From Pseudomonas sp. DTU_2021_1001937_2_SI_NGA_ILE_001 (GTDB lineage: Bacteria > Pseudomonadota > Gammaproteobacteria > Pseudomonadales > Pseudomonadaceae), in the NCBI RefSeq assembly GCF_032463525.1, contig NZ_CP135971.1, forward strand, positions 5,272,501 to 5,336,500: DNA of 64,000 bases, given 5' to 3'. Each line of letters starts with the position of its first letter. Positions within the stretch are counted from its first letter, which is position 1. The translations under genes were made by a program, and so were the position numbers. The notes beneath the pieces were generated by a model, which worked only from the letters and a program-made list of their open reading frames with translations, did no database searches and was not told where the DNA came from. Of the stretch, positions 1 to 8,835 are shown piece after piece.

Positions 1-544
1 ACTGCTCGGCGATACTCAGGGCCACGCAGGTCTTGCCGATGCCGCCCGGCCCGGTGAGGGTGATCAGACGCTGCTCGTGCATGTGCTGGAGCACCTGCTC
101 GACCACGGCCTGGCGGCCGATCAGCCGCGCCTGGCGGGGTGGCAGGTTGTGGCTGGCCATCGTGGGCTCCGTGGGCTCGACTCTCGGCGCTGAATGCTGC
201 AGACGCACCACCGGCGCCACCAGGCTGTAGCCGCGCTGGGCGACGGTGACGATGTAGCGCTGGCCATTTTGGCCGTCGCCCAAGGCCTTGCGCAGCGCCG
301 CCATGTGCACGCGCAGGTTGCTGTCCTCGACCACGCTGGTGGGCCATACGCGGCTCATCAGGTGCTGACGGCTGACTACCTCGCCAGGCTGTTCGAGCAG
401 CACCAGCAGGATGTCCAGGGCGCGGCTGGACAGGCGTAAGGGCTGGTCGGTGTCGAGCACCAGGCGCTGCTGCGGGTAGATACGGTAGGGGCCGAATTGC
501 AAAGCCTGGTCACAAGTGGGCAGCACGGCCGGATTCCTGAGCAT
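1..544 (-). CDS. Winged-helix transcriptional regulator with NTPase domain (partial, C-terminus outside window)
   Basis: This is the first 181 codons of a regulator that runs off the left edge. Residues about 10-95 form an OmpR/CadC-type winged-helix DNA-binding domain, with the recognisable stretches SSRALDILLVLLEQPG and RYIVTVAQRGYSL. A short linker leads to an NTPase domain that begins with a Walker A motif, GPGGIGKT, near residue 170. Proteins of this build (wHTH plus AAA/NB-ARC-like ATPase, often with TPR repeats) are cytoplasmic, possibly ATP-controlled activators; the ligand is unknown. The ATG at 542-544 is the only start after an in-frame stop at 557-559. The AraC-type gene ends 12 bases upstream on the same strand, so the two may be co-transcribed. 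Confidence 0.85.
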   Translation of the reverse strand, partial: MLRNPAVLPTCDQALQFGPYRIYPQQRLVLDTDQPLRLSSRALDILLVLLEQPGEVVSRQHLMSRVWPTSVVEDSNLRVHMAALRKALGDGQNGQRYIVTVAQRGYSLVAPVVRLQHSAPRVEPTEPTMASHNLPPRQARLIGRQAVVEQVLQHMHEQRLITLTGPGGIGKTCVALSIAEQ

Positions 545-556
545 GAGCCGATGAGG

Positions 557-1018
557 TCAGGTCGCGATCTGCATGTCACGGCCCTGGGGGTTCTTTAGCG
601 CATGACCGCGCCAGGTCAAGGGCGTGATGCCTTCGCTGCGTGAAAAGATATGCGAAAAGTGCGATTGATCACAGAACCCGCACTCCTGGCTGATCTGGGT
701 CAGGCTCAGGTCGGTGTGGGCGATCAGGCACTTGGCACGCAGGATGCGCTGCTCGCGGATCCACTCTTGCGGTGACAGGCCGGTGCTGCGCTTGAACGCT
801 CGCGAGAAGTAGCTGCGTGACAGGGCGCAGGCCTGGGCCAGAACCGTGACTTCGATGTTCTCCCCCAGATTGTCGAGGATCAGTTGCTTGGCCAGCTTTT
901 CTCGCCATGGGCTGAGTCCGCCTAGGGCCGTTTTCGCCGGGCGTGTCGGCGTATGCAGGCGCACGCAGAGGGCACAGGGTAGGCTTCGCGGGAGTCGGGA
1001 ATTTTGAGTCATGGCCAT
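557..1018 (-). CDS. AraC-family transcriptional regulator, DNA-binding domain only
   Basis: A protein of about 153 aa. Almost its entire length after a 45-residue basic N-terminus is the double helix-turn-helix AraC/XylS DNA-binding domain (ALSRSYFSRAFKRSTGLSP for HTH1, CGFCDQSHFSHIFSRSEG for HTH2). There is no room for an effector or cupin domain, so it is a short AraC regulator like those that act without a classical ligand domain. The start is uncertain: ATG at 1018 or 1012, or a more upstream codon at 1042; none has a strong Shine-Dalgarno. It probably forms a transcription unit with the wHTH-ATPase gene downstream. Its targets are unknown. Confidence 0.85.
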   Translation of the reverse strand: MAMTQNSRLPRSLPCALCVRLHTPTRPAKTALGGLSPWREKLAKQLILDNLGENIEVTVLAQACALSRSYFSRAFKRSTGLSPQEWIREQRILRAKCLIAHTDLSLTQISQECGFCDQSHFSHIFSRSEGITPLTWRGHALKNPQGRDMQIAT

Positions 1019-1218
1019 TGTCCGTAAGTTTCGGGGAGGCATCGCTGCCTGGTACTAGCCCGCACCTTCCATGGGCAAACGTCCGCACAGAGGCCTTCAT
1101 TTTTGGTGGGACGAAGAGGTATGACGAGTTAATCGTTGTTAATTCTGTCGGCTTCGATAGTGGCTTTTTGCTTTGCGCTGCAGGCCCGGCAGGTCCCGGG
1201 CCAGAGCGCCCGGCGGCC

Positions 1219-2649
1219 TCAGACGCGGCGTTGCAGCCAGCTCAGGAAACCCGCTTTGCGGGTTTGCACGGGGCGGGCGAGCAACACCGCATGGCTGTTT
1301 TCCTGACGTACCGCCTGCAGTTTGTTGAAAGCCCGATTGACCTGCTTGCACTGTTCCAGGCAGGCGCGCGCGGTGGCTTTGTCGATGCGGTAGATGATGC
1401 TCGAGGTCAATGCCGTGAAGCTGGCCTCCGATGGCGTGTCGCCCAAGACGCTCTGCTCGCCCATGATCTCGGTCGGCCCCATGCGCCCGGCCTCGACACG
1501 CTGCTCACCGTCCATCACCGCTGCGCTGACCACCCCGGTGCCGATCACGAACAGCGAGTCGGCCACCTCGTTGACATCCAGCACCACCTGCCCGGCGACG
1601 TACTGCTCGGCGATCATCGACTCGGCCAGGCGGTCGCGTTCGGCATCGCTGAGCGAACGGAATACCTTGACCTCGTCGAGCAGCGCCCTGGCACGCGAGG
1701 TGGGTGCGCTGTTGCCTTCGCTCTGGCGGATAATGCCGGCCGCTTCCAGGTGCCGGTGTGCCAGATCGAACAGCTGGTTGCGCACCTCGCCCTTGCGCGA
1801 CAGGTCGGCGATGAAGCCGCTGGCCACGTACTCGGCCATGCTTTCCCCGGACTCCTTGAGCACGGCCTTGGGCGCCGGGGTCAGCAGCAGGCTGTCACTG
1901 CCTTGCAGCGCGCGTTGCAGGGCGTCGAGCACCCGGCGTGGACGCACGTGCTTGGGCACCTGGATGCTGATCGACACGCCATGCATGTGGCTGGGCCGGC
2001 TGAGGTTGACGATCTTGGCCTTGGCCGCCACCGAGTTGGGCACCACCGCCGTGGCGCCGGCGCTGGTCTGCAGGTGAGTGGCGCGCCAGTCGACGTCCAC
2101 TACCTTGCCTTCCACGCCATCGAGGGTCACCCAGTCGTCCACCTGGTAGGGGCGCGTGGCGTTGAGCACGATGCCGGAGAACACGTCGCTGAGTGTGCTC
2201 TGCAACGCCAGGCCGACGATGATCGCCATGGCCCCGGAAGTGGCCAGCAGGCCCTTGACCGGAAGTTCCAGCACATAGCCGGCGGCGGCCACTGCACAGG
2301 CCAGGAAGATCAACGCACCGAACACATCCTGGAGCAGGCGGCCCGACTGCCCGACCCGACGCATCAGCGCCAGGCCGATCAGCACGGTCATGACTCGCGC
2401 CGCGTACAGCCACCAGAGGATCGCCAGCGCCGTGGCGCCCAGTTGCATGACGCTGTCGTCGCCCCAGGCCGGGGCCAGCAGCGGGCTGATGCCGCTGTTG
2501 ATCAGCAGGCTGCCGTAGGCGATGAACAGCGTCAGGCGCAGCGCGGCGCGGGCGATGCGCAGGGGCTGGGGCAGCAGGTGCCACAGCGAGACATCGGCCA
2601 GCAGGATGAACGCGCTCCACAACAGCGGGTGATCGAGTAGCAGGGACAT
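1219..2649 (-). CDS. MscS-family mechanosensitive channel with C-terminal cyclic-nucleotide-binding domain
   Basis: An inner-membrane channel of about 476 aa. Several hydrophobic helices occupy the first 150 residues. The pore-lining helix and MscS beta domain follow, with the family signature GLALQSTLSDVFSGIVL and then RPYQVDDWVTLDG. Residues from about 340 onward look like a cNMP-binding/Crp-type sensor (VADSLFVIGTGVVS ... GEQSVLGD). MscS proteins open on membrane tension; the fused domain suggests gating modulated by a cyclic nucleotide (inference). The start was set at MSLLLDH because GGAG lies 8 bases upstream. The gene follows the secreted hydrolase on the same strand, separated by a strong hairpin. 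Confidence 0.9.
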   Translation of the reverse strand: MSLLLDHPLLWSAFILLADVSLWHLLPQPLRIARAALRLTLFIAYGSLLINSGISPLLAPAWGDDSVMQLGATALAILWWLYAARVMTVLIGLALMRRVGQSGRLLQDVFGALIFLACAVAAAGYVLELPVKGLLATSGAMAIIVGLALQSTLSDVFSGIVLNATRPYQVDDWVTLDGVEGKVVDVDWRATHLQTSAGATAVVPNSVAAKAKIVNLSRPSHMHGVSISIQVPKHVRPRRVLDALQRALQGSDSLLLTPAPKAVLKESGESMAEYVASGFIADLSRKGEVRNQLFDLAHRHLEAAGIIRQSEGNSAPTSRARALLDEVKVFRSLSDAERDRLAESMIAEQYVAGQVVLDVNEVADSLFVIGTGVVSAAVMDGEQRVEAGRMGPTEIMGEQSVLGDTPSEASFTALTSSIIYRIDKATARACLEQCKQVNRAFNKLQAVRQENSHAVLLARPVQTRKAGFLSWLQRRV

Positions 2650-2674
2650 GACGGCGGCTCCGCAAGGCAAGGCG

Positions 2675-2696
2675 CCAGGCCGTTCGCACGGCCTGG
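2675..2696 (-). terminator. Terminator-like hairpin between hydrolase and MscS genes
   Basis: CCAGGCCGT (2675-2683) and ACGGCCTGG (2688-2696) form a perfect 9-bp stem with a 4-base loop, directly after the hydrolase stop codon on the minus strand. No T-run follows, so this may be a weak terminator or an mRNA-stabilising stem. Confidence 0.45.
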
Positions 2697-2706
2697 CTGG
2701 GCAGGA

Positions 2707-3726
2707 TCAGTTGAGGTGGGCTTTCAGCTCGCCGGCGGCCTGGCGCATCGCGGCGCGGACTTCCGGGATGTGGCTCAGCGGGTTGAGCAGGCCGTAGTCG
2801 TGGATCATCCCGTTGTAGCGCACGGCGGTGACCGGTACGCCAGCGGCGTCCAGCTTGCGGGCATAGCCTTCGCCTTCATCGCGCAGCACGTCGAACTCGG
2901 CGGTCTGCACCAGCGCCGGCGGCAGGCCGCGCAGTTGCTCGGCACTGGCACGCAGCGGCGAGGCGTGGATCTGTGCGCGCTCGCTGGCATCGGTGGTGTA
3001 GTTGTCCCAGAACCACTTCATCATGCCCTTGGTCAGGAAGTGCCCTTCGGCGAACTGGTTGTACGAGCCGTCATCGAAGTTCGCGTCGGTCACCGGCCAC
3101 AGCAGCAGCTGGAAGCGCAGCGCCGGGGTTTTCTGCTCCTTGGCCATCAGCGCGACCACTGCCGCCATGTTGCCACCGACGCTGTTGCCGGCCACGGCCA
3201 GGCGCTTGCCGTCGACGCCGATTTCCTTGCCGTGCTCGGCGACCCAGCGGGTAGCGGCGTAGGCCTGGTTGATCGCGGTCGGGTAGTGGGCTTCCGGCGA
3301 CGGCGTGTAGTCGACGTAGACCGCTACGGCCCCCGAACCCACCACCAGGTCACGGATCAGTCGCTGGTGGGTCGGGAAGTCACCCAGCACCCAGCCGCCA
3401 CCGTGGAAGAACATGAACACCGGCAGGTCACCCTTGACCTTGGCGGGGCGGACGATCTGCAGGCGGATCTCCTGGCCGTCGGCCTTGATGGTGCGCGGGG
3501 TCACTTCCACGCCCGACAGGTCCACCTTCACCGAGGCCTGGGCGCCGGTCAGCACGGCCCGGGCATCTTTCGGGCTCAGTTGCTCCAGGGGCTTGCCACC
3601 GCCAGCGGCGAGGGCCTCCAGGAACGCCTGGGTGTCGTGTTCCACACCGGGGCTACCGGCAGCGAAGGCGCTGTTGACGGACAATGCGAGGAGGCTGGCG
3701 GCGAGTACTTGGCGAATCGGTTTCAT
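2707..3726 (-). CDS. Exported alpha/beta hydrolase (HSL/acetyl-hydrolase family)
   Basis: A protein of 339 aa with an N-terminal signal peptide (hydrophobic core about 7-22, cleavage near AFA-AG), so it is likely periplasmic or secreted. The oxyanion-hole motif HGGGW is at 108-112. The nucleophile elbow reads GNSVGG, with Ser182. An FDVLRDEG acid loop and an MIHDYG histidine complete the triad, as in hormone-sensitive-lipase-type esterases. The family hydrolyses short-chain esters; the substrate here is unknown. GNSVGG departs from the common GDSAGG. The gene is divergent from a LysR regulator 144 bases away, which may control it. Confidence 0.88.
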   Translation of the reverse strand: MKPIRQVLAASLLALSVNSAFAAGSPGVEHDTQAFLEALAAGGGKPLEQLSPKDARAVLTGAQASVKVDLSGVEVTPRTIKADGQEIRLQIVRPAKVKGDLPVFMFFHGGGWVLGDFPTHQRLIRDLVVGSGAVAVYVDYTPSPEAHYPTAINQAYAATRWVAEHGKEIGVDGKRLAVAGNSVGGNMAAVVALMAKEQKTPALRFQLLLWPVTDANFDDGSYNQFAEGHFLTKGMMKWFWDNYTTDASERAQIHASPLRASAEQLRGLPPALVQTAEFDVLRDEGEGYARKLDAAGVPVTAVRYNGMIHDYGLLNPLSHIPEVRAAMRQAAGELKAHLN

Positions 3727-3870
3727 GGCTTTTTCCCTAGTCTTTTCAATTGGATAAGTGTTGGTTGTGGTGAGCGTTCGGGCTCGCTTGCAACGTGGAC
3801 ACAGATTAATTTGGTGCCATCAGGGGAAAAAGCGGCTATAAGGCGTTTAACTGTCAATCAGGAAGAGACA
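3727..3870. promoter_or_regulatory. Divergent promoter region, hydrolase / LysR regulator
   Basis: These 144 bases between two divergent starts must hold both promoters. The arrangement, with a LysR gene transcribed away from the gene it regulates, is the classical layout for LysR autoregulation and control of the neighbour. I could not identify a clear T-N11-A operator or core promoter by eye. Confidence 0.5.
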
Positions 3871-4782
3871 ATGAACCCCTTCGAAGACATGCGTATCTTT
3901 TGCCAGGTGATGGAGTCGGGCAGCTTCACCGCTGCTTCCGAGAAGCTTGGGTTGTCCAAGCAGTTCGTCAGCCGGCGCCTGATGCAGCTCGAAGAACGGC
4001 TCGGCGTACGCCTGCTCAACCGCTCGACGCGACGCCTGGACGTCACGCCACTGGGGCGCAGCTATTACGAAGCCTCGTTGCGCCTGCTCAGCGAAGTGGA
4101 ACAGGTCGAGCAGGGCATCGCCGGGCAGAACAGCGAGCCGCGCGGCACCATTCGCATCAGTGCGCCGCTGTCGTTCGCCATCGCTCACCTGGGGTGCCTG
4201 GTGCCGCTGTTTTTGCAGCGCTACAAGGAGGTCAGTATCGAGGTAGACCTCAGCGACCGCCCCGTGGACCTGATCAGCGAGGGCTACGACCTGGTGTTGC
4301 GTATCGGCACGCTGGAGGACTCTTCGCTGGTCGCCCGGCGTATCGCGAGCATTGAGCGGGTGTATTGCGCCAGCCCGCTGTACCTGGCCGAGAGGGGTCA
4401 TCCAGCCAGCCCGGAAGAGCTTCACGAACATGACTGCCTGCCCTACGGCCATAGCCGCCAGGTGCAGTGGCGCTTCGAAGGGGCGGGCAAACCGACCACC
4501 GTGAACGTCGCCGGGCGCATGCGCGTCAACAACGGCGACCTGCTGCGTGATGCAGCCGTCGCCGGCCTGGGCATCACTTACCTGCCGACCTTCATCGTCG
4601 GCGCGGCACTGCGCAGCGGCAGCCTGGTTCGGGTGCTGGACGACCTGCGTCCGGCACCGCTGACCCTCTCGGCGGTGTACCCGCAGCATCGCCAGACGTC
4701 GCGCCCGGTGCAGGCCTTCATCGAATTCCTCAAGGAGCGTCTGGAAGGCAGCATCGAGGCGGGTGATCGCGACCCGGCCTGA
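3871..4782 (+). CDS. LysR-family transcriptional regulator
   Basis: A protein of 303 aa, the usual LysR length. The N-terminal winged HTH is clear (FCQVMESGSFTAASEKLGLS, then FVSRRLMQLEERLGVRLLNR). The C-terminal half is a LysR substrate-binding domain (RGTIRISAPLSFAIAHLG near residue 90, and GYDLVLRIG). This subclass (CrgA/DmlR-like) commonly controls a divergent metabolic gene, here the exported hydrolase. The ATG at 3871 follows GGAAGAG, and the frame extends far upstream only as antisense to the hydrolase, so the long version was rejected. Confidence 0.92.
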   Translation: MNPFEDMRIFCQVMESGSFTAASEKLGLSKQFVSRRLMQLEERLGVRLLNRSTRRLDVTPLGRSYYEASLRLLSEVEQVEQGIAGQNSEPRGTIRISAPLSFAIAHLGCLVPLFLQRYKEVSIEVDLSDRPVDLISEGYDLVLRIGTLEDSSLVARRIASIERVYCASPLYLAERGHPASPEELHEHDCLPYGHSRQVQWRFEGAGKPTTVNVAGRMRVNNGDLLRDAAVAGLGITYLPTFIVGAALRSGSLVRVLDDLRPAPLTLSAVYPQHRQTSRPVQAFIEFLKERLEGSIEAGDRDPA

Positions 4783-4809
4783 GGCCTGCCTGGTGTGCGG
4801 CGCCGATGG

Positions 4810-6126
4810 TCAGCGCGGCAGCAGGTCGAAGGGGTATTGCACGATCAGGTAGACGCGATCCAGGTCATCGTTGCCTTGCGCGGCATTGCCGCGATGGGTG
4901 ACGTAGGAGAGTTCCACCGAGAGGTCCTTGAGCGCGCCTCCTGGGGCCTTGTAGGCGAGGGTCAGGTCGCGCTCCCAATGTCGGCCGCCGTTGCCCTGGG
5001 CGGGCACGTAGCGCTCCAGGTCGGCGTCGAACGGGTTGTAGGCCCCGCCCTCGGGTGCATGGCTGCCGTCGATGTGGCTGCCGCGCACATAACGTCCCAT
5101 GAAGCTCAGGCCGTCCCACAGGCGGCTCAGGTCCAGGTCGTAGCGGGCTTGCCAGGATTGTTCGCCGGGGCCGTTGAAGTCGGCATATTTGATGGAGTTT
5201 GCCAGGTAGATCGAGTCGCCGCCGACGAAGTCGAATGGCGTATCGCCGTGGATCTTCTGGTAACCGAGGCTGAAGACCTGAATACCGTGACGCAGCTTGA
5301 GCATGAGACTTGCGGCCGTGGTGGCGATGGCGCCGGCCCTGGCGTTGCCGCTGTCCAGGGTCCGGTACAGGTTGGCGTCCCAGGAAAAGTGTGTCGCGTC
5401 ACCCGCCAGCGGATGCAGCCCATGCAGGTTGAAGTAGTACTGCCGCCAGGTGTCGCTCAGCTCGCCGACATACACGGCGGCACCCAGCGGCTGGTCGCCG
5501 CGGGTCTCGACGCCCGCCAGGCGCAGGCTGCGACCGGCGGTGCTGGCACCGTAGCCCTGGAAGTCGCCGTGGCCGCTGGACTGGTCCTGGTTCTTGAACG
5601 CATCGAACTGCCCGGCGACCAGGCGCAAGCTCGGCAGGGCCTGACTGTCGAGCAGCCAGCCCCGTGCATATTCGGCTTGCAGACGCTTGTCGGCGGTGTC
5701 GAACACCGGGGTTTCCACCTCCATTTCGCCGACCAGTAGCCGGGTATCGCCCAGGCGCAGCTTGAGCGCCGCGCCCGCGGATGAGTAGTCCGGTTCGGCG
5801 CGCCCATCGCTGTCCAGCGGCAGCAGGCCGGTGCCTGCGGTGCCGCGGCCGCTGTCCAGGCGCAGGCCGACGAAACCGTGTGCGTCTACGCCCAGGCCCA
5901 CCAGGCCGGGGGTGTAACCGGAACTGAAGCGGGCGGTGAAGCCCTGCGCCCATTCGCGCCGGTAGTTCTGTTCGCGTTGGCGATCATGCCGGTAGTCGCT
6001 GTACAGCCAGTAGTTACGCAAGTCCAGGTTGGCCCTGGCGTCTTCCCAGAAACCACCTTCATCGGCCATCGCCGCCTGAGCCAGCAACCCCAGCCAGAGA
6101 CCGCTCAGCCAGATGAATCCACGCAT
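4810..6126 (-). CDS. OprD-family outer-membrane porin
   Basis: A protein of 438 aa starting at MRGFIWLS, with GGAGG 8 bases upstream, followed by a signal peptide ending near AMA-DE. The mature part begins DEGGFWEDARANLDLRNYW and continues with many amphipathic beta strands, the pattern of the Pseudomonas OprD family of substrate-specific 18-strand porins. It closes with an aromatic-rich strand (LDRVYLIVQYPFDLLPR), although the final residue is Arg rather than the usual Phe. OprD-type porins take up amino acids, small peptides or aromatic and carboxylic acids; the substrate cannot be told from the sequence. It may act with the nearby hydrolase (inference). Confidence 0.88.
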   Translation of the reverse strand: MRGFIWLSGLWLGLLAQAAMADEGGFWEDARANLDLRNYWLYSDYRHDRQREQNYRREWAQGFTARFSSGYTPGLVGLGVDAHGFVGLRLDSGRGTAGTGLLPLDSDGRAEPDYSSAGAALKLRLGDTRLLVGEMEVETPVFDTADKRLQAEYARGWLLDSQALPSLRLVAGQFDAFKNQDQSSGHGDFQGYGASTAGRSLRLAGVETRGDQPLGAAVYVGELSDTWRQYYFNLHGLHPLAGDATHFSWDANLYRTLDSGNARAGAIATTAASLMLKLRHGIQVFSLGYQKIHGDTPFDFVGGDSIYLANSIKYADFNGPGEQSWQARYDLDLSRLWDGLSFMGRYVRGSHIDGSHAPEGGAYNPFDADLERYVPAQGNGGRHWERDLTLAYKAPGGALKDLSVELSYVTHRGNAAQGNDDLDRVYLIVQYPFDLLPR

Positions 6127-6213
6127 GCCTGAAGCCTCCGCTGTCAAAGGCACACTATCGCGGTGGCCAGGCCTGGCGGATTGAGGGGATGTGCCCAGGT
6201 GGCGGCAGGCTGC

Positions 6214-6870
6214 TCAGTCGTTGACTTCGATGATGCCCTCGCGCACGGCGAACAGCACCAGGCTGGCGATATCGTGAATGCCCAGGCGGTGCATGACCTG
6301 CGAGCGGTGGGCTTCTACGGTCTTCACCGAGAGGCCCAGGCCAACCGCGATGGAGCGGGTCGATTCACCACGGGCGATCAGGCGCAGGATTTCCAGTTGC
6401 CGTTCGGTCAGTGCCACGCTGCCGTTGCGCACCGTCTGGCCCTGGGCTTTCTTGACTGCCTGGCTGACCACCAGTGGCACCACGGCCGAAGACAAGTACT
6501 GATCGCCACGGCGCAGAGCCTGCAGCGCCAGTTCCAGCTCCAGCACGCTGGCGCTCTTGAGCAGGTAACCATGGGCGCCCAGTTGCAGGCACTTCATGAC
6601 GAATTCCGAATCGGTGTGCATCGACAGCATCAGCACCTTGCAATGCGGCGCGTGCAGCGCAAGTTCCTCCAGTGTCTGGACGCTGGCGGTGCGCTCCACC
6701 GACATGTCCAGCAGCACGATTTCAGGAGCCAGCACGACGGCCAGCTCGATGGCGCTCAGGGTGTCGTCGGCTTCACCGACGATTTCGTATTCGTTGTGTT
6801 TTTCCAGCAGTGCCCGGATGCCGGCCCTGAATAGCGGGTAGTCATCGGCGAGCAAGATTCGGCAAGGCAT
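6214..6870 (-). CDS. NarL/FixJ-type response regulator
   Basis: A protein of 218 aa. The receiver domain has acidic residues D9/D10, the phospho-acceptor Asp55 in EIVLLDMSVE and the conserved Lys in LLKSAS. The C-terminal LuxR-type HTH (LTERQLEILRLIARGEST ... SVKTVEAHRSQVMHRL) spans about 150-195. A transcription factor of this kind is normally phosphorylated by a sensor histidine kinase, but none is encoded beside it in the window. The adjacent chemosensory operon, 400 bases upstream on the same strand, is the nearest kinase source (cheA), but any link is inference. Confidence 0.92.
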   Translation of the reverse strand: MPCRILLADDYPLFRAGIRALLEKHNEYEIVGEADDTLSAIELAVVLAPEIVLLDMSVERTASVQTLEELALHAPHCKVLMLSMHTDSEFVMKCLQLGAHGYLLKSASVLELELALQALRRGDQYLSSAVVPLVVSQAVKKAQGQTVRNGSVALTERQLEILRLIARGESTRSIAVGLGLSVKTVEAHRSQVMHRLGIHDIASLVLFAVREGIIEVND

Positions 6871-7270
6871 AGATCAGGCCTGTGGCGCATGAGTGTTGGG
6901 ATGCCGTCTTCGCAAGTGGTTTGAAAACTTCTGCGGGCGTTAGCGCTGCGTTGTTAGTTGTGCCGTACTGCATCGAGACCAGGTGCAATGTGTTTATTCA
7001 CTATAAGTAAACTTTGATTTTTCGCCTGTTTACTTTTCGGCATTCACTCCATGAGCCTGTACCGAGGTTTACCCCGTCCGGTGAATCGTGCGTCGCCAAG
7101 GTTCATTCCCGTCAAGTCTTCGCGCAACTTGTGCGTTCAGGTGGCGTTGTTGTATCCCGTGGCAGATCTGGCTGAGTTGCCATATCGAAGCGAATGCTTC
7201 GATCCGCATCCGTCGTGCTGACGCGGACGCCACAGGCAGGCGTCCTTATCCTGTGATTCCAGCTGATCCG
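6871..7270. other. 400-bp intergenic region upstream of the response regulator
   Basis: I found no convincing gene. The open frame at 7088-7327 has no codon or family signature and overlaps the end of cheB. The region is locally AT-rich around 6985-7040 and includes an inverted repeat, listed separately. It should contain the promoter of the response-regulator gene and the 3' end of the chemosensory transcript. Confidence 0.5.
7005..7035. repeat. Inverted repeat AAGTAAAC-N15-GTTTACTT
   Basis: Two perfect 8-bp arms (7005-7012 and 7028-7035) are separated by 15 bases, in the AT-rich stretch 135 bases upstream of the response-regulator start. The symmetry and position suit a dimeric regulator site, possibly autoregulatory. 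No T-tract makes it look like a terminator for the response regulator. Confidence 0.45.
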
Positions 7271-8329
7271 TCAGCCGTGTCGAGCATGGTCACCGAACTG
7301 CTGGATCAGCAGCGGTACCCTGGATAACGGTTCCACCGTCTGCGCCGCGCCCATGCGGATGGCTTCCTTGGGCATGCCGAACACCACGCAGCTGGCTTCG
7401 TCTTGCGCCACCGTCTGTGCGCCACTTTCGCGCATGGCCAGCAGGCCGCGAGCACCGTCGTCACCCATGCCGGTCATGATGATGCCCAGTGTGTTGGCCC
7501 CCGCATGGCGCGCCACGGAGCGGAACAGCACATCCACCGAAGGTTTGTGACGATTCACCGGTGGGCCGTCGAGTACCTCGACCTGATAATGCGCACCGCT
7601 GCGCTTGAGCTGCATGTGGAAACCACCTGGAGCGATCAGGGCCAGGCCAGTATGCACGCGATCAAGGTGCTTGGCTTCGCGAACTTCGATCTGGCACAGA
7701 TTATCCAGGCGCCGGGCGAAATCCGCAGTGAATTTCTCCGGCATGTGTTGAACGATCACAATGCCCGGGCAGTCACGCGGCAACTGCCGAAGTACGTATT
7801 CCAGTGCCTGGGTGCCGCCTGTGGAACAGCCCAGCGCGACCACCCGGTCGGTGGTCTGCAGGAGTGGGCTGACCGGGGCAGGGGCCTGGGTCTTCTTCGC
7901 TGCCAGCCCAGGCACAGCGTTGAATAGCCGCGGGCGTGTGCGGGCGGCTTCTTCGATCTTGCGGATCAGGTCCCCGGACATCTGCTCCAGGCTCTGGCGC
8001 AGACCCAGGCGCGCTTTGGTGAACACGCCGACGGCGCCGGCCGAAAGCGCTTCTACGGAAACCCCGGCACCGTCTTCGGTCAGGGTCGAGCAGATCAGCG
8101 TCGGCGTCGGTCGCTCGCTCATGATCTGGCGCAGGAAAGTCAGGCCGTCCATGCGCGGCATCTCGATGTCGAGAATCAGCACGTCGGGCCAGTCGCGGCG
8201 CATCTTTTCGATGGCATACAACGGATCGCCGGCCTGCCCGATGACTTTGATACCCGGATGATTGTCCAGGCAGCCGGTCAGAACCTGGCGTACCAGGGCC
8301 GAGTCGTCGACGATGAAAACCTTGATCAT
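7271..8329 (-). CDS. cheB: CheB chemoreceptor methylesterase/deamidase
   Basis: A protein of 352 aa. The N-terminal receiver domain has D8/D9 and phospho-acceptor Asp54 ([12 protein letters not shown]). The C-terminal esterase domain has catalytic Ser169 in GCSTGG, His near 196 in VQHMPEKFT and Asp near 291 in [11 protein letters not shown]. CheB demethylates glutamates on chemoreceptors and is activated by CheA phosphorylation, giving adaptation. It is the last gene of the chemosensory operon and overlaps cheD by 4 bases (ATGA), indicating translational coupling. Confidence 0.97.
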   Translation of the reverse strand: MIKVFIVDDSALVRQVLTGCLDNHPGIKVIGQAGDPLYAIEKMRRDWPDVLILDIEMPRMDGLTFLRQIMSERPTPTLICSTLTEDGAGVSVEALSAGAVGVFTKARLGLRQSLEQMSGDLIRKIEEAARTRPRLFNAVPGLAAKKTQAPAPVSPLLQTTDRVVALGCSTGGTQALEYVLRQLPRDCPGIVIVQHMPEKFTADFARRLDNLCQIEVREAKHLDRVHTGLALIAPGGFHMQLKRSGAHYQVEVLDGPPVNRHKPSVDVLFRSVARHAGANTLGIIMTGMGDDGARGLLAMRESGAQTVAQDEASCVVFGMPKEAIRMGAAQTVEPLSRVPLLIQQFGDHARHG

Positions 8330-8835
8330 GATATCCGTCTCTGCTGTAAGGCCAGCCTCATCAGCTTGCGCTCGCAGTCGATGCGGCCGCTGTGGCCGTC
8401 GATGCTGAGGCGCCGATAGAGGTCGCCCTCCAGGTCACAATGGTCTACTTGCCAGTTGCGTTGCTGGAACTGGCGCAGTGCGAATTCGCTGTTGCTATGG
8501 CCAACCTGGCGCATGCCACGGCGCGGCGAGCCGTTCAGCGTACCGCCACCGAACAGGCTCTTGCGGTACTCGCCGGGGCGGGTGCCGAAACGTTGCATGT
8601 CTTGCTCCAGGCGACGGAACACCGCCTCGCCGTAACGGGTATCGGCGTCTTCGTCTGGGCCGTTGCTGCGTGCAGGGTCGCGGGGCAGTACGTAGTGGGA
8701 CACCGACAGCAGGCGCCAACGCGGGTGCCAGAGGATGATCGACACGCAGCTGCCCAGCAGCGTCGTGACCGGCCCATCGTGGCGACCGAAGAAATAGTCG
8801 CCCGGACGCAGGAAAAGCGAAGAAATCACAGACAT
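8326..8835 (-). CDS. cheD: CheD chemoreceptor glutamine deamidase
   Basis: A protein of 169 aa. It has the CheD core with Thr24, Cys30 ([11 protein letters not shown]) and His47 (VSHYVLPRD). Their spacing equals the Thr-Cys-His catalytic triad known from Thermotoga CheD, so an active deamidase is likely. CheD converts receptor Gln to Glu and in some bacteria also tunes CheC. No cheC or cheZ is present here. The gene overlaps cheR upstream by 10 bases and cheB downstream by 4. Confidence 0.95.
   Translation of the reverse strand: MSVISSLFLRPGDYFFGRHDGPVTTLLGSCVSIILWHPRWRLLSVSHYVLPRDPARSNGPDEDADTRYGEAVFRRLEQDMQRFGTRPGEYRKSLFGGGTLNGSPRRGMRQVGHSNSEFALRQFQQRNWQVDHCDLEGDLYRRLSIDGHSGRIDCERKLMRLALQQRRIS

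Noticed and set aside
943..2640. 565-codon plus-strand frame opposite the AraC and MscS genes
   Set aside because: Its product is low-complexity His/Gln/Ala/Gly-rich sequence typical of antisense frames in GC-rich DNA; the minus strand carries recognisable AraC and MscS domains.
2716..3870. Long N-terminal extension of the LysR gene
   Set aside because: The extension is antisense to the hydrolase; the normal LysR start with a ribosome site is at 3871.
7088..7327. 79-codon frame between the response regulator and cheB
   Set aside because: No family signature, no ribosome site, Arg/Trp/Cys-rich composition and overlap with the end of cheB.
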